Shown one piece after another: positions 37,580 to 46,054 of a stretch of DNA of 64,000 bases. Numbering within the stretch: position 1 is the stretch's first letter; every line of letters starts with the position of its first letter. The notes under the pieces are model-generated. The model was not told the DNA's origin. It searched no databases and worked only from the letters and a program-made list of their open reading frames with translations. Source of the stretch: Bacteroidota bacterium (GTDB lineage Bacteria; Bacteroidota; Bacteroidia; NORP154); assembly GCA_022572355.1 (NCBI GenBank), contig JACZWC010000001.1:97400-161399 (forward strand), in the 5' to 3' direction. The position numbers and the translations under genes are program-made.

Positions 37580-38857
37580 TTGAGCTTTAGGTATCAGAAC
37601 ATAAGAGTATACGCGGGGTTGTTCATTTCAATTTTTGCATTTATTCTCATGGGTTATATGAGTGAGCAGCAGTCGCAGGCTGGCGGCGAAATGGCCCTTG
37701 AGGATTCGACGCAGGTTGAGATAGATACCATTCCCCTGAATTACTATGTGGAAAATGGAATTGTAAGGGATAGCCTGATAATCTATGACGGCACGGTTAA
37801 ACTGAACCAAAGCCTTTCAGAGATCCTTCTTAAGTTCAAAGTATCATACGCTGAAATAGACCGCATAGCCAAGAAATCAAAGGATGTTTTTGATGTTAGG
37901 AAGTTCGTAACAGGTAAGAACTACCTTGTTTTCTATACAGACGATTCTTTGCAAAAGGTAGAGTGTTTCATCTATGAGATCGACGCTGCTAACTATGTGG
38001 TGTATGATTTGAGCGATTCATTGAACATTTACAGGGAGCGCAAGGAGGTAGAGGTACGGATAAGGGTTGCTGCGGGCGTCATCAATTCTTCGCTGTGGCA
38101 AACCATAGTTGACAACGAAATCGATTACAACCTGCCGTTGGAGTTATCAGAGATATATGCCTGGGCCATCGACTTTTACAGGATTCAAAAGGGCGATAAT
38201 TTCAAAGTTATATATGAAGAGAAATATGTGGATGACAAAAAAATTGGCATGGGAAAGGTGATCTGTGCATACTTCAATCACTTTGGGGATGATTATTATG
38301 CCATATATTTTGAACAAGGCGACGCAGCCGACTATTTTGACGAAAATGCCAAGAGCCTGCGACGGGCATTTTTAAAGGCGCCTTTAAAATATTCGAGAAT
38401 CTCTTCAAAGTTCTCAAGAAGGAGGTATCATCCCGTACAGAAGCGCTACAAGCCACATTTGGGAACTGATTATGCCGCACCCAAAGGCACGCCCATTATG
38501 ACAACCGGAGACGGGGTAATAACGATATCGGGATACTCGAGAGGCAATGGAAATTTTGTGAAGGTGAGACACAACAGTGTTTATTCTACACAATATCTGC
38601 ACATGAACAAGATCAAATCGGGTATTAGAAAGGGAACCCGGGTTCGTCAGGGCGATGTGATCGGTTATGTAGGAAGTACAGGCCTGGCTACGGGCCCTCA
38701 TGTATGTTATAGATTTTGGAAAAATGGAACACAAGTTGATGCCCTAAGAGTTAGCGTGCCGCCTTCTCTTCCGGTCGACAAAAGCTATCTGGAAGCATAC
38801 GAAGCAGTTAAGGCGGAAATGATCAGCAAACTCGATAGCATTGCCGACCCAAGTTAA
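37580..38857 (+). CDS. M23-family peptidoglycan metalloendopeptidase with an HxC final motif
   Basis: The 425-residue product starts at a TTG, with an in-frame stop three codons upstream and no ATG before the membrane segment. A hydrophobic N-terminal segment (about 10-25) is followed by a LysM/OapA-like region and the M23 (LytM) domain (about 285-400). Zinc ligands are visible in HLGTDYAAPKGTPI (His and Asp) and YLHMNK. The usual GPHLH box reads GPHVCYRFW, so the last His is replaced by Cys, which could still bind zinc. It probably trims peptidoglycan cross-links in the periplasm and may be co-transcribed with the dioxygenase. Confidence 0.85.
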   Translation: MSFRYQNIRVYAGLFISIFAFILMGYMSEQQSQAGGEMALEDSTQVEIDTIPLNYYVENGIVRDSLIIYDGTVKLNQSLSEILLKFKVSYAEIDRIAKKSKDVFDVRKFVTGKNYLVFYTDDSLQKVECFIYEIDAANYVVYDLSDSLNIYRERKEVEVRIRVAAGVINSSLWQTIVDNEIDYNLPLELSEIYAWAIDFYRIQKGDNFKVIYEEKYVDDKKIGMGKVICAYFNHFGDDYYAIYFEQGDAADYFDENAKSLRRAFLKAPLKYSRISSKFSRRRYHPVQKRYKPHLGTDYAAPKGTPIMTTGDGVITISGYSRGNGNFVKVRHNSVYSTQYLHMNKIKSGIRKGTRVRQGDVIGYVGSTGLATGPHVCYRFWKNGTQVDALRVSVPPSLPVDKSYLEAYEAVKAEMISKLDSIADPS

Positions 38858-38964
38858 GTTAACGTGAGTTCGGGATTGGGCTTTTTGAAAATTTAATAGA
38901 ATAGACTTATATCATATTATCTAAAAAATAATATTATCAACCCAGATCTTCGTGCGCCTTTGAG

Positions 38965-39013
38965 CCTTCGAGCCTTAGTGGCATTATAAAAAGCCGCCAC
39001 AAAGACACCAAGG
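38965..39013. repeat. interspersed hairpin element
   Basis: Two 18-base arms (38965-38982 and 38996-39013) pair at 14 of 18 positions around a 13-base loop. The arms carry the CCTTAGTGGC / GCCACAAAGACACC motif that I know from repeated elements in Bacteroidota genomes. It lies in the 209-bp gap before the aldehyde dehydrogenase gene. Confidence 0.5.
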
Positions 39014-39066
39014 CACCAGGTTTCACTAAGATTTATTTAAACTGAATTCACGTTAAGTTAGCTGAG

Positions 39067-40431
39067 ATGAACATCGAAACGTTCAATCCCTTTACACAAG
39101 TCTTAGAAAAGAGTTTTACTGAGGAATCTACTGAGGAGGTCATTAATAAAATTGACAGGGCACATCAATTCTTTTTAGAATATCGCGAAACTCCAATTGT
39201 TTCCAGGTGCAATATCTTAACAGCGGTTTCTCAGCTATTGTTGAAGCGAAAAGATGAATTGGCGCGCCTGATCACTACTGAAATGGGCAAGCCAATCTCG
39301 GAAGCGCTGGCTGAAATTGAGAAATGCGCACTGGTGTGCGACTATTATGCAGAACATGCGGCGAGATTCCTTGAGATTGAAACCATAAAATCGGATGCGT
39401 CGAAAAGCTATGTGTCTTATGAGCCACTGGGAATCATTTTAGCGATCATGCCATGGAACTTTCCCTTCTGGCAGGTGTTTCGCTTTGCGGCGCCGGCACT
39501 TGCTGCCGGCAATGTGTGTTTGTTGAAGCACGCACCCAATGTGCCTCAATGTGCACTTGCCATTGAAAGCATATTCTCCGAAGCAGGTTTACCATCTGGT
39601 GGGCTTACAACCCTATTGGTAGATGTAGATCAGGTAAAAGCCATTATTGAGCATGAAAGTGTGATGGCCGTAACACTGACCGGTAGTGAGCAGGCCGGAG
39701 CAGATGTGGCCTCCATTGCCGGTAAAAACATTAAAAAATTGGTACTAGAGCTGGGTGGTAGTGATCCGTTCATTGTCTTGAAGGATGCTGATCTGGAAGC
39801 AGCGGCAGAGGCATCAGTGTTCTCGAGAATGCTAAACGCAGGACAGAGTTGTATTGCAGCAAAGAGATTTATTGTTGCTGAGGATATTTTCAAGCCATTC
39901 GTTGAATTCGTTGTTGAGAGAATGAAAGCGTTGAAAGTGGGAGATCCGATGAAACCTGAAACCCAGGTTGGCCCTTTGGCGAGGTTGGATTTATTGGAAA
40001 AGCTGGAAGAACAAGTGGCGCGATCGGTGGAATTGGGGGCAACAGTATTGTTGGGAGGAAGTAGGAGTGAGGGTAGGGGATTTTTTTACGACCCTACTGT
40101 GCTGACCGATATCAATCAGGAGATGCCCGTTTTTAGAGAGGAAGTATTTGGGCCTGTTGCTTCTATAATCAGCGCAAAAGATGAAAATGAGGCGATCGCC
40201 TTGGGCAATGATACTCGGTACGGGCTCGGCGCATCCTTGTGGACAGGTGATCTTGCCAGAGCAGAACAACTAGCAACCCAAATTCAGGCAGGTGGCGTGT
40301 TCATCAATGGAATTGTAAAGTCTGATCCTCGGCTACCTTTTGGCGGAATCAAGAGATCTGGTTACGGACGAGAGTTATCCCAAATGGGTATCCGGGAGTT
40401 TGTGAATGCGAAGACCGTTTGGGTGAGGTAG
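39067..40431 (+). CDS. NAD(P)-dependent aldehyde dehydrogenase, succinate-semialdehyde type
   Basis: The 454-residue product has the full ALDH set: MPWNFPFWQVFRFAAPALAAGN (cofactor site), general base Glu228 in LELGGSDPF, catalytic Cys262 in NAGQSCIAAKR, and EEVFGPVAS with a late PFGGIKRSGYGRELS. The relatively short N-terminus and the GGSDPFIVL / AGQSCIAAKRFIV forms match the succinate-semialdehyde dehydrogenase subgroup, but the substrate is not proven. It stands alone, with a palindromic element upstream and a convergent low-complexity gene 4 bases downstream. Confidence 0.9.
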   Translation: MNIETFNPFTQVLEKSFTEESTEEVINKIDRAHQFFLEYRETPIVSRCNILTAVSQLLLKRKDELARLITTEMGKPISEALAEIEKCALVCDYYAEHAARFLEIETIKSDASKSYVSYEPLGIILAIMPWNFPFWQVFRFAAPALAAGNVCLLKHAPNVPQCALAIESIFSEAGLPSGGLTTLLVDVDQVKAIIEHESVMAVTLTGSEQAGADVASIAGKNIKKLVLELGGSDPFIVLKDADLEAAAEASVFSRMLNAGQSCIAAKRFIVAEDIFKPFVEFVVERMKALKVGDPMKPETQVGPLARLDLLEKLEEQVARSVELGATVLLGGSRSEGRGFFYDPTVLTDINQEMPVFREEVFGPVASIISAKDENEAIALGNDTRYGLGASLWTGDLARAEQLATQIQAGGVFINGIVKSDPRLPFGGIKRSGYGRELSQMGIREFVNAKTVWVR

Positions 40432-40435
40432 GAAA

Positions 40436-41233
40436 TTAATACGTCCCCCAAGGATATATCACGGCAGATATTCCAATGAACACTCCACCGACACCCAAAA
40501 AGACTTTGTCCATTCTGTTGAACCGTTTCTCCTTGGGGGCTTTTTCCTCTTTCGGAGTTTTTTCCTTCTTGGCTTTGGCTTCCTTAGGAGCTTTTTCCTT
40601 TTTCACCTTCTCTTTCTTCACTTTAGCTTCTTTAGGAGCCTTCGCCTCTTTTATTTTTTCCTCCTTAGGAGCTTTTTCCTTCTTCACCTTTTCTTGCCCT
40701 GAGCCTGCCGAAGGGTCTTCTTTGGGGGCTTTCTCCTTCTTGGCCTTTTCCTCTTTTGGAGCTTTTTCCTTTCCGCCCGAGGCGGATCCGCCTTTGTTGG
40801 ACTTCTCCTTTTCAGGTTTCTCTTCTACCTTCGCAGGTGCTTCTACCTTCGCATCAGCTTCGGATGACTCGTCGGATGACTCGTCGGATGACTCGTCGGA
40901 TGACTTGTCGGATGACTTGTCGGTGGACTCGTCCTGCGCTGGCTCTTCTGCAGCAGGAGCTGTTTCAGCCGGTGTTTCTTCCACTGGTTTTTCTACCGCC
41001 GCTGGCTCCTCAGGAGCTTCAGGTTCAGGTGTTTCTCCACCAGTAGGCGGAGCAACAGGAGTCGCTGGCGGCACTTCCACACCCCCTTCAGGAGTTGGCT
41101 CCTCAGTTGTAATGGGAACATCTGCCTCCGGTACAATTTCAGGAGCTGCTGGCTCCGCATTCGAGCTATCCTGTGCCAATGAAATTCCGTTTAAAAATCC
41201 TAACAGGCAAAGAAGAGTAAGTAACTTTTTCAT
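40436..41233 (-). CDS. secreted low-complexity Pro/Glu/Lys protein with KAPKEE repeats
   Basis: The 265-residue product has a signal peptide (MKKLLTLLCLLGFL, to about residue 20) and a Pro/Glu/Val/Ala-rich stretch. A Ser/Asp block built from a 12-bp tandem repeat follows (40861-40932). Then comes a long Lys/Glu/Ala/Pro region of KEKAPKEE-type repeats, and the protein ends in a hydrophobic helix (KVFLGVGGVFIGISAVIYPWG). The acidic-then-basic layout with a terminal anchor suggests an extended spacer in the periplasm or on the outer membrane. It may be the last gene of the PorE-like operon. An interspersed 19-bp element is embedded in frame at 40697-40715. Confidence 0.65.
   Translation of the reverse strand: MKKLLTLLCLLGFLNGISLAQDSSNAEPAAPEIVPEADVPITTEEPTPEGGVEVPPATPVAPPTGGETPEPEAPEEPAAVEKPVEETPAETAPAAEEPAQDESTDKSSDKSSDESSDESSDESSEADAKVEAPAKVEEKPEKEKSNKGGSASGGKEKAPKEEKAKKEKAPKEDPSAGSGQEKVKKEKAPKEEKIKEAKAPKEAKVKKEKVKKEKAPKEAKAKKEKTPKEEKAPKEKRFNRMDKVFLGVGGVFIGISAVIYPWGTY
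40697..40715. repeat. REP-like 19-bp element inside a coding sequence
   Basis: The element begins CCCTGAGCCT and ends GCCGAAGGG. It matches a short repeat that is widespread between and inside genes of environmental bacteria (recalled, not searched). Here it lies in frame and interrupts the Lys/Glu-rich array with the peptide DPSAGSGQ. Confidence 0.55.
40861..40932. repeat. 12-bp tandem repeat, six copies
   Basis: Six tandem copies of CGGATGACTCGT-type units, with C/T changes at one position and a G in the last copy. On the coding strand they give the alternating Ser-Ser-Asp-Glu/Lys block. Copy number is likely to vary between strains. Confidence 0.85.
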
Positions 41234-41297
41234 GAACTGTATTTTGAATGTGGTATTCCCAAAAGGGAAGGTAAATCTAATAAATTTTTAAATGACG

Positions 41298-43649
41298 TTA
41301 TTCAGAATAAAAGTTCTCAGAAATAACCTCTTTGATATATTTTCTGTTGCCATCGTAGAAGATCAATGTAAACGCATCGACTACATCGCGTTGGATGATT
41401 ACTTTCTTTAGTTCCTCCGCTTGCTTAAGTGTTTTGAAATTTCCTATTGTAAATCGTGTGATGCCATCCTCCAATACTTCTTGTTCAACCTCACCCAGGT
41501 CTAGGAGGCTGGAGTATTCAAATTTGTCGGCATCGAGGAACGCCGCAATTTGAACCTTAAACACCAGGTTGCTCGCGGTTTTATCGCCAAATCGCTTGAT
41601 GATTTCCTTGTACAGGCTAGGGTTACCGCGATATAGGGAATCCATGGGGGGAATGTCTGCCGGCAAATTGACATAACCGTCAGAATTATCAACTGTTTTT
41701 CCGATTTTATAGGAGCCATCTTCATTTGTCAGTAAATCATTGAGGGTCAGACTACTCTGTGGCTCTCCTCTTACAGAGATTTTTCCAATAATAACTGGTT
41801 CCAGACCCTTCACCATATTTGGGTCCTTCACATCAAAGGATATGATATAGTGCTCGTTTATAGGCAAATTGATAAATCTAAAGTATCCTCTTTGATCTGA
41901 GATCACCGTACGATTGATCGTCTCTGTCTCGTTAGTAACCGTTACAGTGATAGCACCGGCAGGGTTGACAGGATTTTCGCTGTATAACAAGTTACCGTCG
42001 ATAACCAACTTCGGTTCAAATTCTGGCGAATAGAGATGGATATCCTCCTTGCGTTCTTCAAACTTCTGTATATCTCTGGCATTTATGTGAAGGATCTTTT
42101 CTAAAAATCCCACTACACTGAATTTCAGTTTGTATTTCTTGCCAGCATTTAAACTCACCAGGTATTTTCCTGAACTTGAGTTTGATTTGTATTTGCTTGT
42201 AACCTTATCCCGATCTGAGCTAACAATGATTTCAGCATCTGTAAATTCATCATCCAATGTAACCCTGCCTTTCACCATGATCAGCTTGTGAATTTTTTTA
42301 ACAGAACCCATTTCAACTTTATAAATATCCTGACCGCCATAGCCACCTATTCTGCCTGATGAATAGTAGGCATGTTCACCACTTCCAGTCACCACAAAAT
42401 AAATATCATCAGCAGTCGTGTTTATCGGGTAGCGGATATTTTCTGGACTTGTCCACTTTCCTTTATCGGTATATTCTGAGATGTAAATATCGTAACCGCC
42501 CATTCCCCTGTGTCCTTTTGAACTGAAAAACAGATATTTCCCATCCGGATGGATGAAGGGTGCATCCTCATCTTCAGATGTATTGATAATAGCCCCAAGG
42601 TTTTCGGCTTCACCCCATATACCATCTTCACGCTTAACAGATTTGTAAATGTCTTTTCCTCCAAAACCGCCAGGCTTCTCGCTTGTAAAATAGAGTACAT
42701 TTTCATCAGCAGATAACGAGGCCGATCCCTCCCAGTAATCAGAATTGATATTGATGTTCAATTTTACGGGGTAGGTCCATGAAAGGCCATCGAGTTCACT
42801 CATATAAATGTCTCCTGATCCTACGTCCGAGTCTTTGTAAATAAAGAGTTTCTGCCCGTCAGCTGACAGAGCAATACTTGCGTCGTGGCCCGAAGTATTG
42901 ATACCTTCCTGTATCGTTGTGCTGAACACCGTGGCATAAAACAGCTTGTTTTTCTCAGGTGCGAGCCAGGTTTCCTGCATTTTATAGGAATGGTAGATAT
43001 CCTCGTAGTACTGTCCTTTCGGATCCGGCCTGCCATATTCATCGCGCAAGCCTCCTTTGCTCTTTGTCCCTTTGTAGGTATAGATAAGAACAGATTCATC
43101 TGCAGAGATTACCGGGACGTATTCAGAGCCCTCTGTATTTATTGGTGGCCCGAGATTTATTATTTGGACATCCACGGGGTTGGATATCATGATCTTACCC
43201 TGCCTGCAACAGGTGATGTAGTAGTTCAGGCTTTTCCTTTTATCAGAAGAAGTTTTTTTACTGAGATCGGCTCGCTTAAAGTAATCAATGGCTTTATCGA
43301 ACATATAACTTCGATGATAGGCGCGGCCCAGATAGTAGAGCAGGTCAGTTGTTTTCGGTTCAATTTTCAGGATATCTTCAAAGTACTTAATAGATTGATT
43401 TTTGGAATTCGATCTGTTCAGATAGCAAATGCCAATCTTAAATCGGTAATCCAAATTATCCGGGCTCGATTTTTCCAAGGTCAGATACAAAGGCAATGCG
43501 GCAGCATACTTTTGGCTTTTGAAATGAAGTTCTGCCTCCTTTAGTATTTTTTTATTGTCGTTTCCAGCGGGGTTGTAAAATTTTGAGGAGAGTGCGTAGG
43601 AAATGAGGGCAAGAGAAATTAAAAATAGAAGCCTTAGCTTGAATTTCAT
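41298..43649 (-). CDS. PorE-like protein C: TPR, PD40 propeller, CRD fold, SPOR-like end
   Basis: The 783-residue product has a signal peptide and TPR repeats (about 35-155). A WD40-like (PD40) propeller (about 165-450) has repeated S-x-D-x-x-x-L-Y/I-F-T-S-E/K-P-G-G-x-G-G-x-D-I-Y blades. A carboxypeptidase-regulatory-like fold (about 450-640) follows. The last 88 residues are a SPOR-like module (FKVQIAAFLDADKF, then DGITRFTIGNFKTLKQAEEL). It is colinear with PorE of the type IX secretion system except that the OmpA peptidoglycan-binding domain is missing. It is the third of three tandem paralogues, 9 bases after the second. Confidence 0.75.
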   Translation of the reverse strand: MKFKLRLLFLISLALISYALSSKFYNPAGNDNKKILKEAELHFKSQKYAAALPLYLTLEKSSPDNLDYRFKIGICYLNRSNSKNQSIKYFEDILKIEPKTTDLLYYLGRAYHRSYMFDKAIDYFKRADLSKKTSSDKRKSLNYYITCCRQGKIMISNPVDVQIINLGPPINTEGSEYVPVISADESVLIYTYKGTKSKGGLRDEYGRPDPKGQYYEDIYHSYKMQETWLAPEKNKLFYATVFSTTIQEGINTSGHDASIALSADGQKLFIYKDSDVGSGDIYMSELDGLSWTYPVKLNININSDYWEGSASLSADENVLYFTSEKPGGFGGKDIYKSVKREDGIWGEAENLGAIINTSEDEDAPFIHPDGKYLFFSSKGHRGMGGYDIYISEYTDKGKWTSPENIRYPINTTADDIYFVVTGSGEHAYYSSGRIGGYGGQDIYKVEMGSVKKIHKLIMVKGRVTLDDEFTDAEIIVSSDRDKVTSKYKSNSSSGKYLVSLNAGKKYKLKFSVVGFLEKILHINARDIQKFEERKEDIHLYSPEFEPKLVIDGNLLYSENPVNPAGAITVTVTNETETINRTVISDQRGYFRFINLPINEHYIISFDVKDPNMVKGLEPVIIGKISVRGEPQSSLTLNDLLTNEDGSYKIGKTVDNSDGYVNLPADIPPMDSLYRGNPSLYKEIIKRFGDKTASNLVFKVQIAAFLDADKFEYSSLLDLGEVEQEVLEDGITRFTIGNFKTLKQAEELKKVIIQRDVVDAFTLIFYDGNRKYIKEVISENFYSE

Positions 43650-43658
43650 AGGGTATAT

Positions 43659-45992
43659 TTAATTTGTCTCAAAAAACCCATTGGCAACAGCTTCTGATAG
43701 CAGGCGTCTTTGACCTTTATAAAAAATAAGGATGAATGCATCCGTACATCCCCGGCCAATGGCATTAAGCTTCAGATCTTCTGCCTCGTTCAGTGTAAAC
43801 AGCTCACCAATCGTAAATCGCGTTATACCATCCTCAAGTACTTGTGTGCTCACCTTATGAACGGCTGAGATGTATGCATAATCAAAATTTTCTGCTTCCT
43901 GGTAAGCACCAATCTGTACCTTGAAAATTAAATTATCAACTTTGATGTTTCCGTACTTCTCGAGAATTTCCTGGTATATATCAGGGTCCTTAAAATCCAC
44001 AAACTCGAGTTTAGCTGGATCAGAGGGTAAGTTGGTAAACAAGAATTTGTCATCTTTGAAAACGAGCCTGAATTCACCCTTAACATCAGTTACAGCCTCA
44101 TTGATTTTCAAATTTGCTTTTGGATTTTTGCCAATACTCGCATGTCCAACTATCACAGGACTGATATAGGCCTTTAGCTCCGGATCTTTTTCATCCAGCG
44201 TAATGAAATACTGGTCCGTTGGTTGCAAATCCGTGAATCTAAAATATCCCCTGCTGTCCGTTGAAGTTGTTTTAATGGTGACGTTGCCGACTTTGTCCTT
44301 CACGAACATGGTAATATAGGCTGCGGGGCGGAGTGGCTTTTCGCTGTAAAACAGGTTACCTTCTATCGTCACAAGAGGTTGATAATTTTCGGAATATAGC
44401 TTGACATCTATAACCTTTTCTGTGAAATAATCTATAGACGAAGCATTGACAATTTCCGTTTGAGGATAATAGCCTTCCACCTCATATTTTATACTATAGT
44501 CGTTTCCCGTTGGTAGGTTGATTAGGTATTTTCCAGTTGCAGAATTGGATTTATAGATTCCCTGCGGTTCACCATTTGCAGTATAGGTAACTGTGATCTT
44601 GGCTTCAGTTGGCCTGTCGTTTGCTGTTACCCTGCCCTTTAGCAGTACCAGAGCGTGCCTTATCGCCGTTTTTCCCTGGTGAACGATGAAAATATCATGT
44701 TGTCCAAAGCTTCCATTTCTCGCCGAGGAGTAATATCCCCTCTTACCATTTGCGGCTACAACGTAGAAGACGTCATCTTCCGGTGTGTTGATGGGATATC
44801 CGATGTTGACCGCTTTGGTCCAATTTGTGGCCGTGGTACGAGTGGTGCTAAAAATGTCATAACCCCCTAAGCTATTGTGCCCCATTGAACTAAAATACAA
44901 GGTTTTGTTATCTGGATGAATGAAGGGAGCATCATCATCGTATTCGGTATTGATATTGGGACCGAGATTAATAGGTTCATCCCATATTCCATCTTCTCTC
45001 ATCTCAGATTTATAAATGTCACGGCCTCCCAGTCCGCCGGGCCGCTCGCTTGTAAAGTAAAGCGTTCTTTCGTCTGGAGATAGGCTGGCACTACCTTCCC
45101 AATGTTCTGTGTTGATATTTATGTTCATCTTTAGTGGGCGAGACCATACATTGCCCTCCAATTCACTCATAAATATATCACCAGACCCTTCATCTGTATC
45201 CTTATAAATAAATAACTTCTGTCCATCTCCTGATAGAGCGATACAAGCATCGTGGGCTGAGGAATTAATATTACTTCCTATATCCTCCGGAGATAACCAC
45301 AATTTTCCAATCTTATAAGAGACCAATATGTCCTCGTAGTAATAACCCTTTGGGTCGGGTTGGCCATATTGATTCTGCAGTCCTCCAATACAGTTTTTAC
45401 CTGCATAAGTGAAAATGAGCATAGATTCGTCAGAAGAAATTACCGGGACATATTCAGAACCTGAAGAATTGATCACGGGGCCAATGTTTTCGATTTCTAC
45501 ATCGACCGGGCTCTTGATAAGCTCAATACCATTGCGACAAAACCGGATTAATTCTGTTATGTTCTTCTCTTTGTCCTTGCTTCCCTTTTTCTCTTTAGCG
45601 ATTTTTAACTGAACCAATGCTTTATCAAATTGGCTGGTTAGGTGGTAAGCCCGGCCCAATTCATAGTTTATATGTTTGCTTTTGGGATCGGACACTAAAA
45701 TTTCTTCGAAGAATTTTACTGCTTTTTTCTTTTCTCCTGATTTGTAAGTGTAGCATATGGCGAGAGCTAATTTGTAAGCAATTCTGTTGGGATAGTTTTC
45801 AAACAACTTTTCAAACAATGGAAGCGCTGCGAGAAAATTCTTTTTATCCATGTAAATGTCGGCTTCCTTAGCAAGGTCCACTTCATCCACCACTATTACT
45901 TTGTTTTGGTTGCTATCCTGGGAACGAACACTAAAAGGCGTGCATAGTATGATAAAGACGGCAACCGCACATGAATAAATAGTTGATCTCAT
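43659..45992 (-). CDS. PorE-like protein B: TPR, PD40 propeller, CRD fold, SPOR-like end
   Basis: The 777-residue product has the same plan as protein C: signal peptide, TPR units (about 35-160), PD40 propeller with the GGLGGRDIY blade motif (about 170-450), regulatory beta-sandwich (about 455-640), and a SPOR-like end (about 686-777; FKVQIGAYQEAENFDY, DGITRFTIGELFTLNEAEDL). It also lacks OmpA. The gene lies 62 bases after protein A and 9 before C, so one transcript is likely. The SPOR-like module may bind denuded glycan strands or partner proteins; this is inference from fold resemblance. Confidence 0.75.
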   Translation of the reverse strand: MRSTIYSCAVAVFIILCTPFSVRSQDSNQNKVIVVDEVDLAKEADIYMDKKNFLAALPLFEKLFENYPNRIAYKLALAICYTYKSGEKKKAVKFFEEILVSDPKSKHINYELGRAYHLTSQFDKALVQLKIAKEKKGSKDKEKNITELIRFCRNGIELIKSPVDVEIENIGPVINSSGSEYVPVISSDESMLIFTYAGKNCIGGLQNQYGQPDPKGYYYEDILVSYKIGKLWLSPEDIGSNINSSAHDACIALSGDGQKLFIYKDTDEGSGDIFMSELEGNVWSRPLKMNININTEHWEGSASLSPDERTLYFTSERPGGLGGRDIYKSEMREDGIWDEPINLGPNINTEYDDDAPFIHPDNKTLYFSSMGHNSLGGYDIFSTTRTTATNWTKAVNIGYPINTPEDDVFYVVAANGKRGYYSSARNGSFGQHDIFIVHQGKTAIRHALVLLKGRVTANDRPTEAKITVTYTANGEPQGIYKSNSATGKYLINLPTGNDYSIKYEVEGYYPQTEIVNASSIDYFTEKVIDVKLYSENYQPLVTIEGNLFYSEKPLRPAAYITMFVKDKVGNVTIKTTSTDSRGYFRFTDLQPTDQYFITLDEKDPELKAYISPVIVGHASIGKNPKANLKINEAVTDVKGEFRLVFKDDKFLFTNLPSDPAKLEFVDFKDPDIYQEILEKYGNIKVDNLIFKVQIGAYQEAENFDYAYISAVHKVSTQVLEDGITRFTIGELFTLNEAEDLKLNAIGRGCTDAFILIFYKGQRRLLSEAVANGFFETN

Positions 45993-46054
45993 CAGATAAT
46001 ATTGTGAATGTCCAGTAACAAATATAACGAAAACGAAGCTTTGGGTTTTTCTAT

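Noticed and set aside
40476..41291. Long plus-strand frame opposite the KAPKEE gene
   Set aside because: It is the antisense reading of a low-complexity repeat; the minus frame has a signal peptide and a terminal helix, the plus frame has none.
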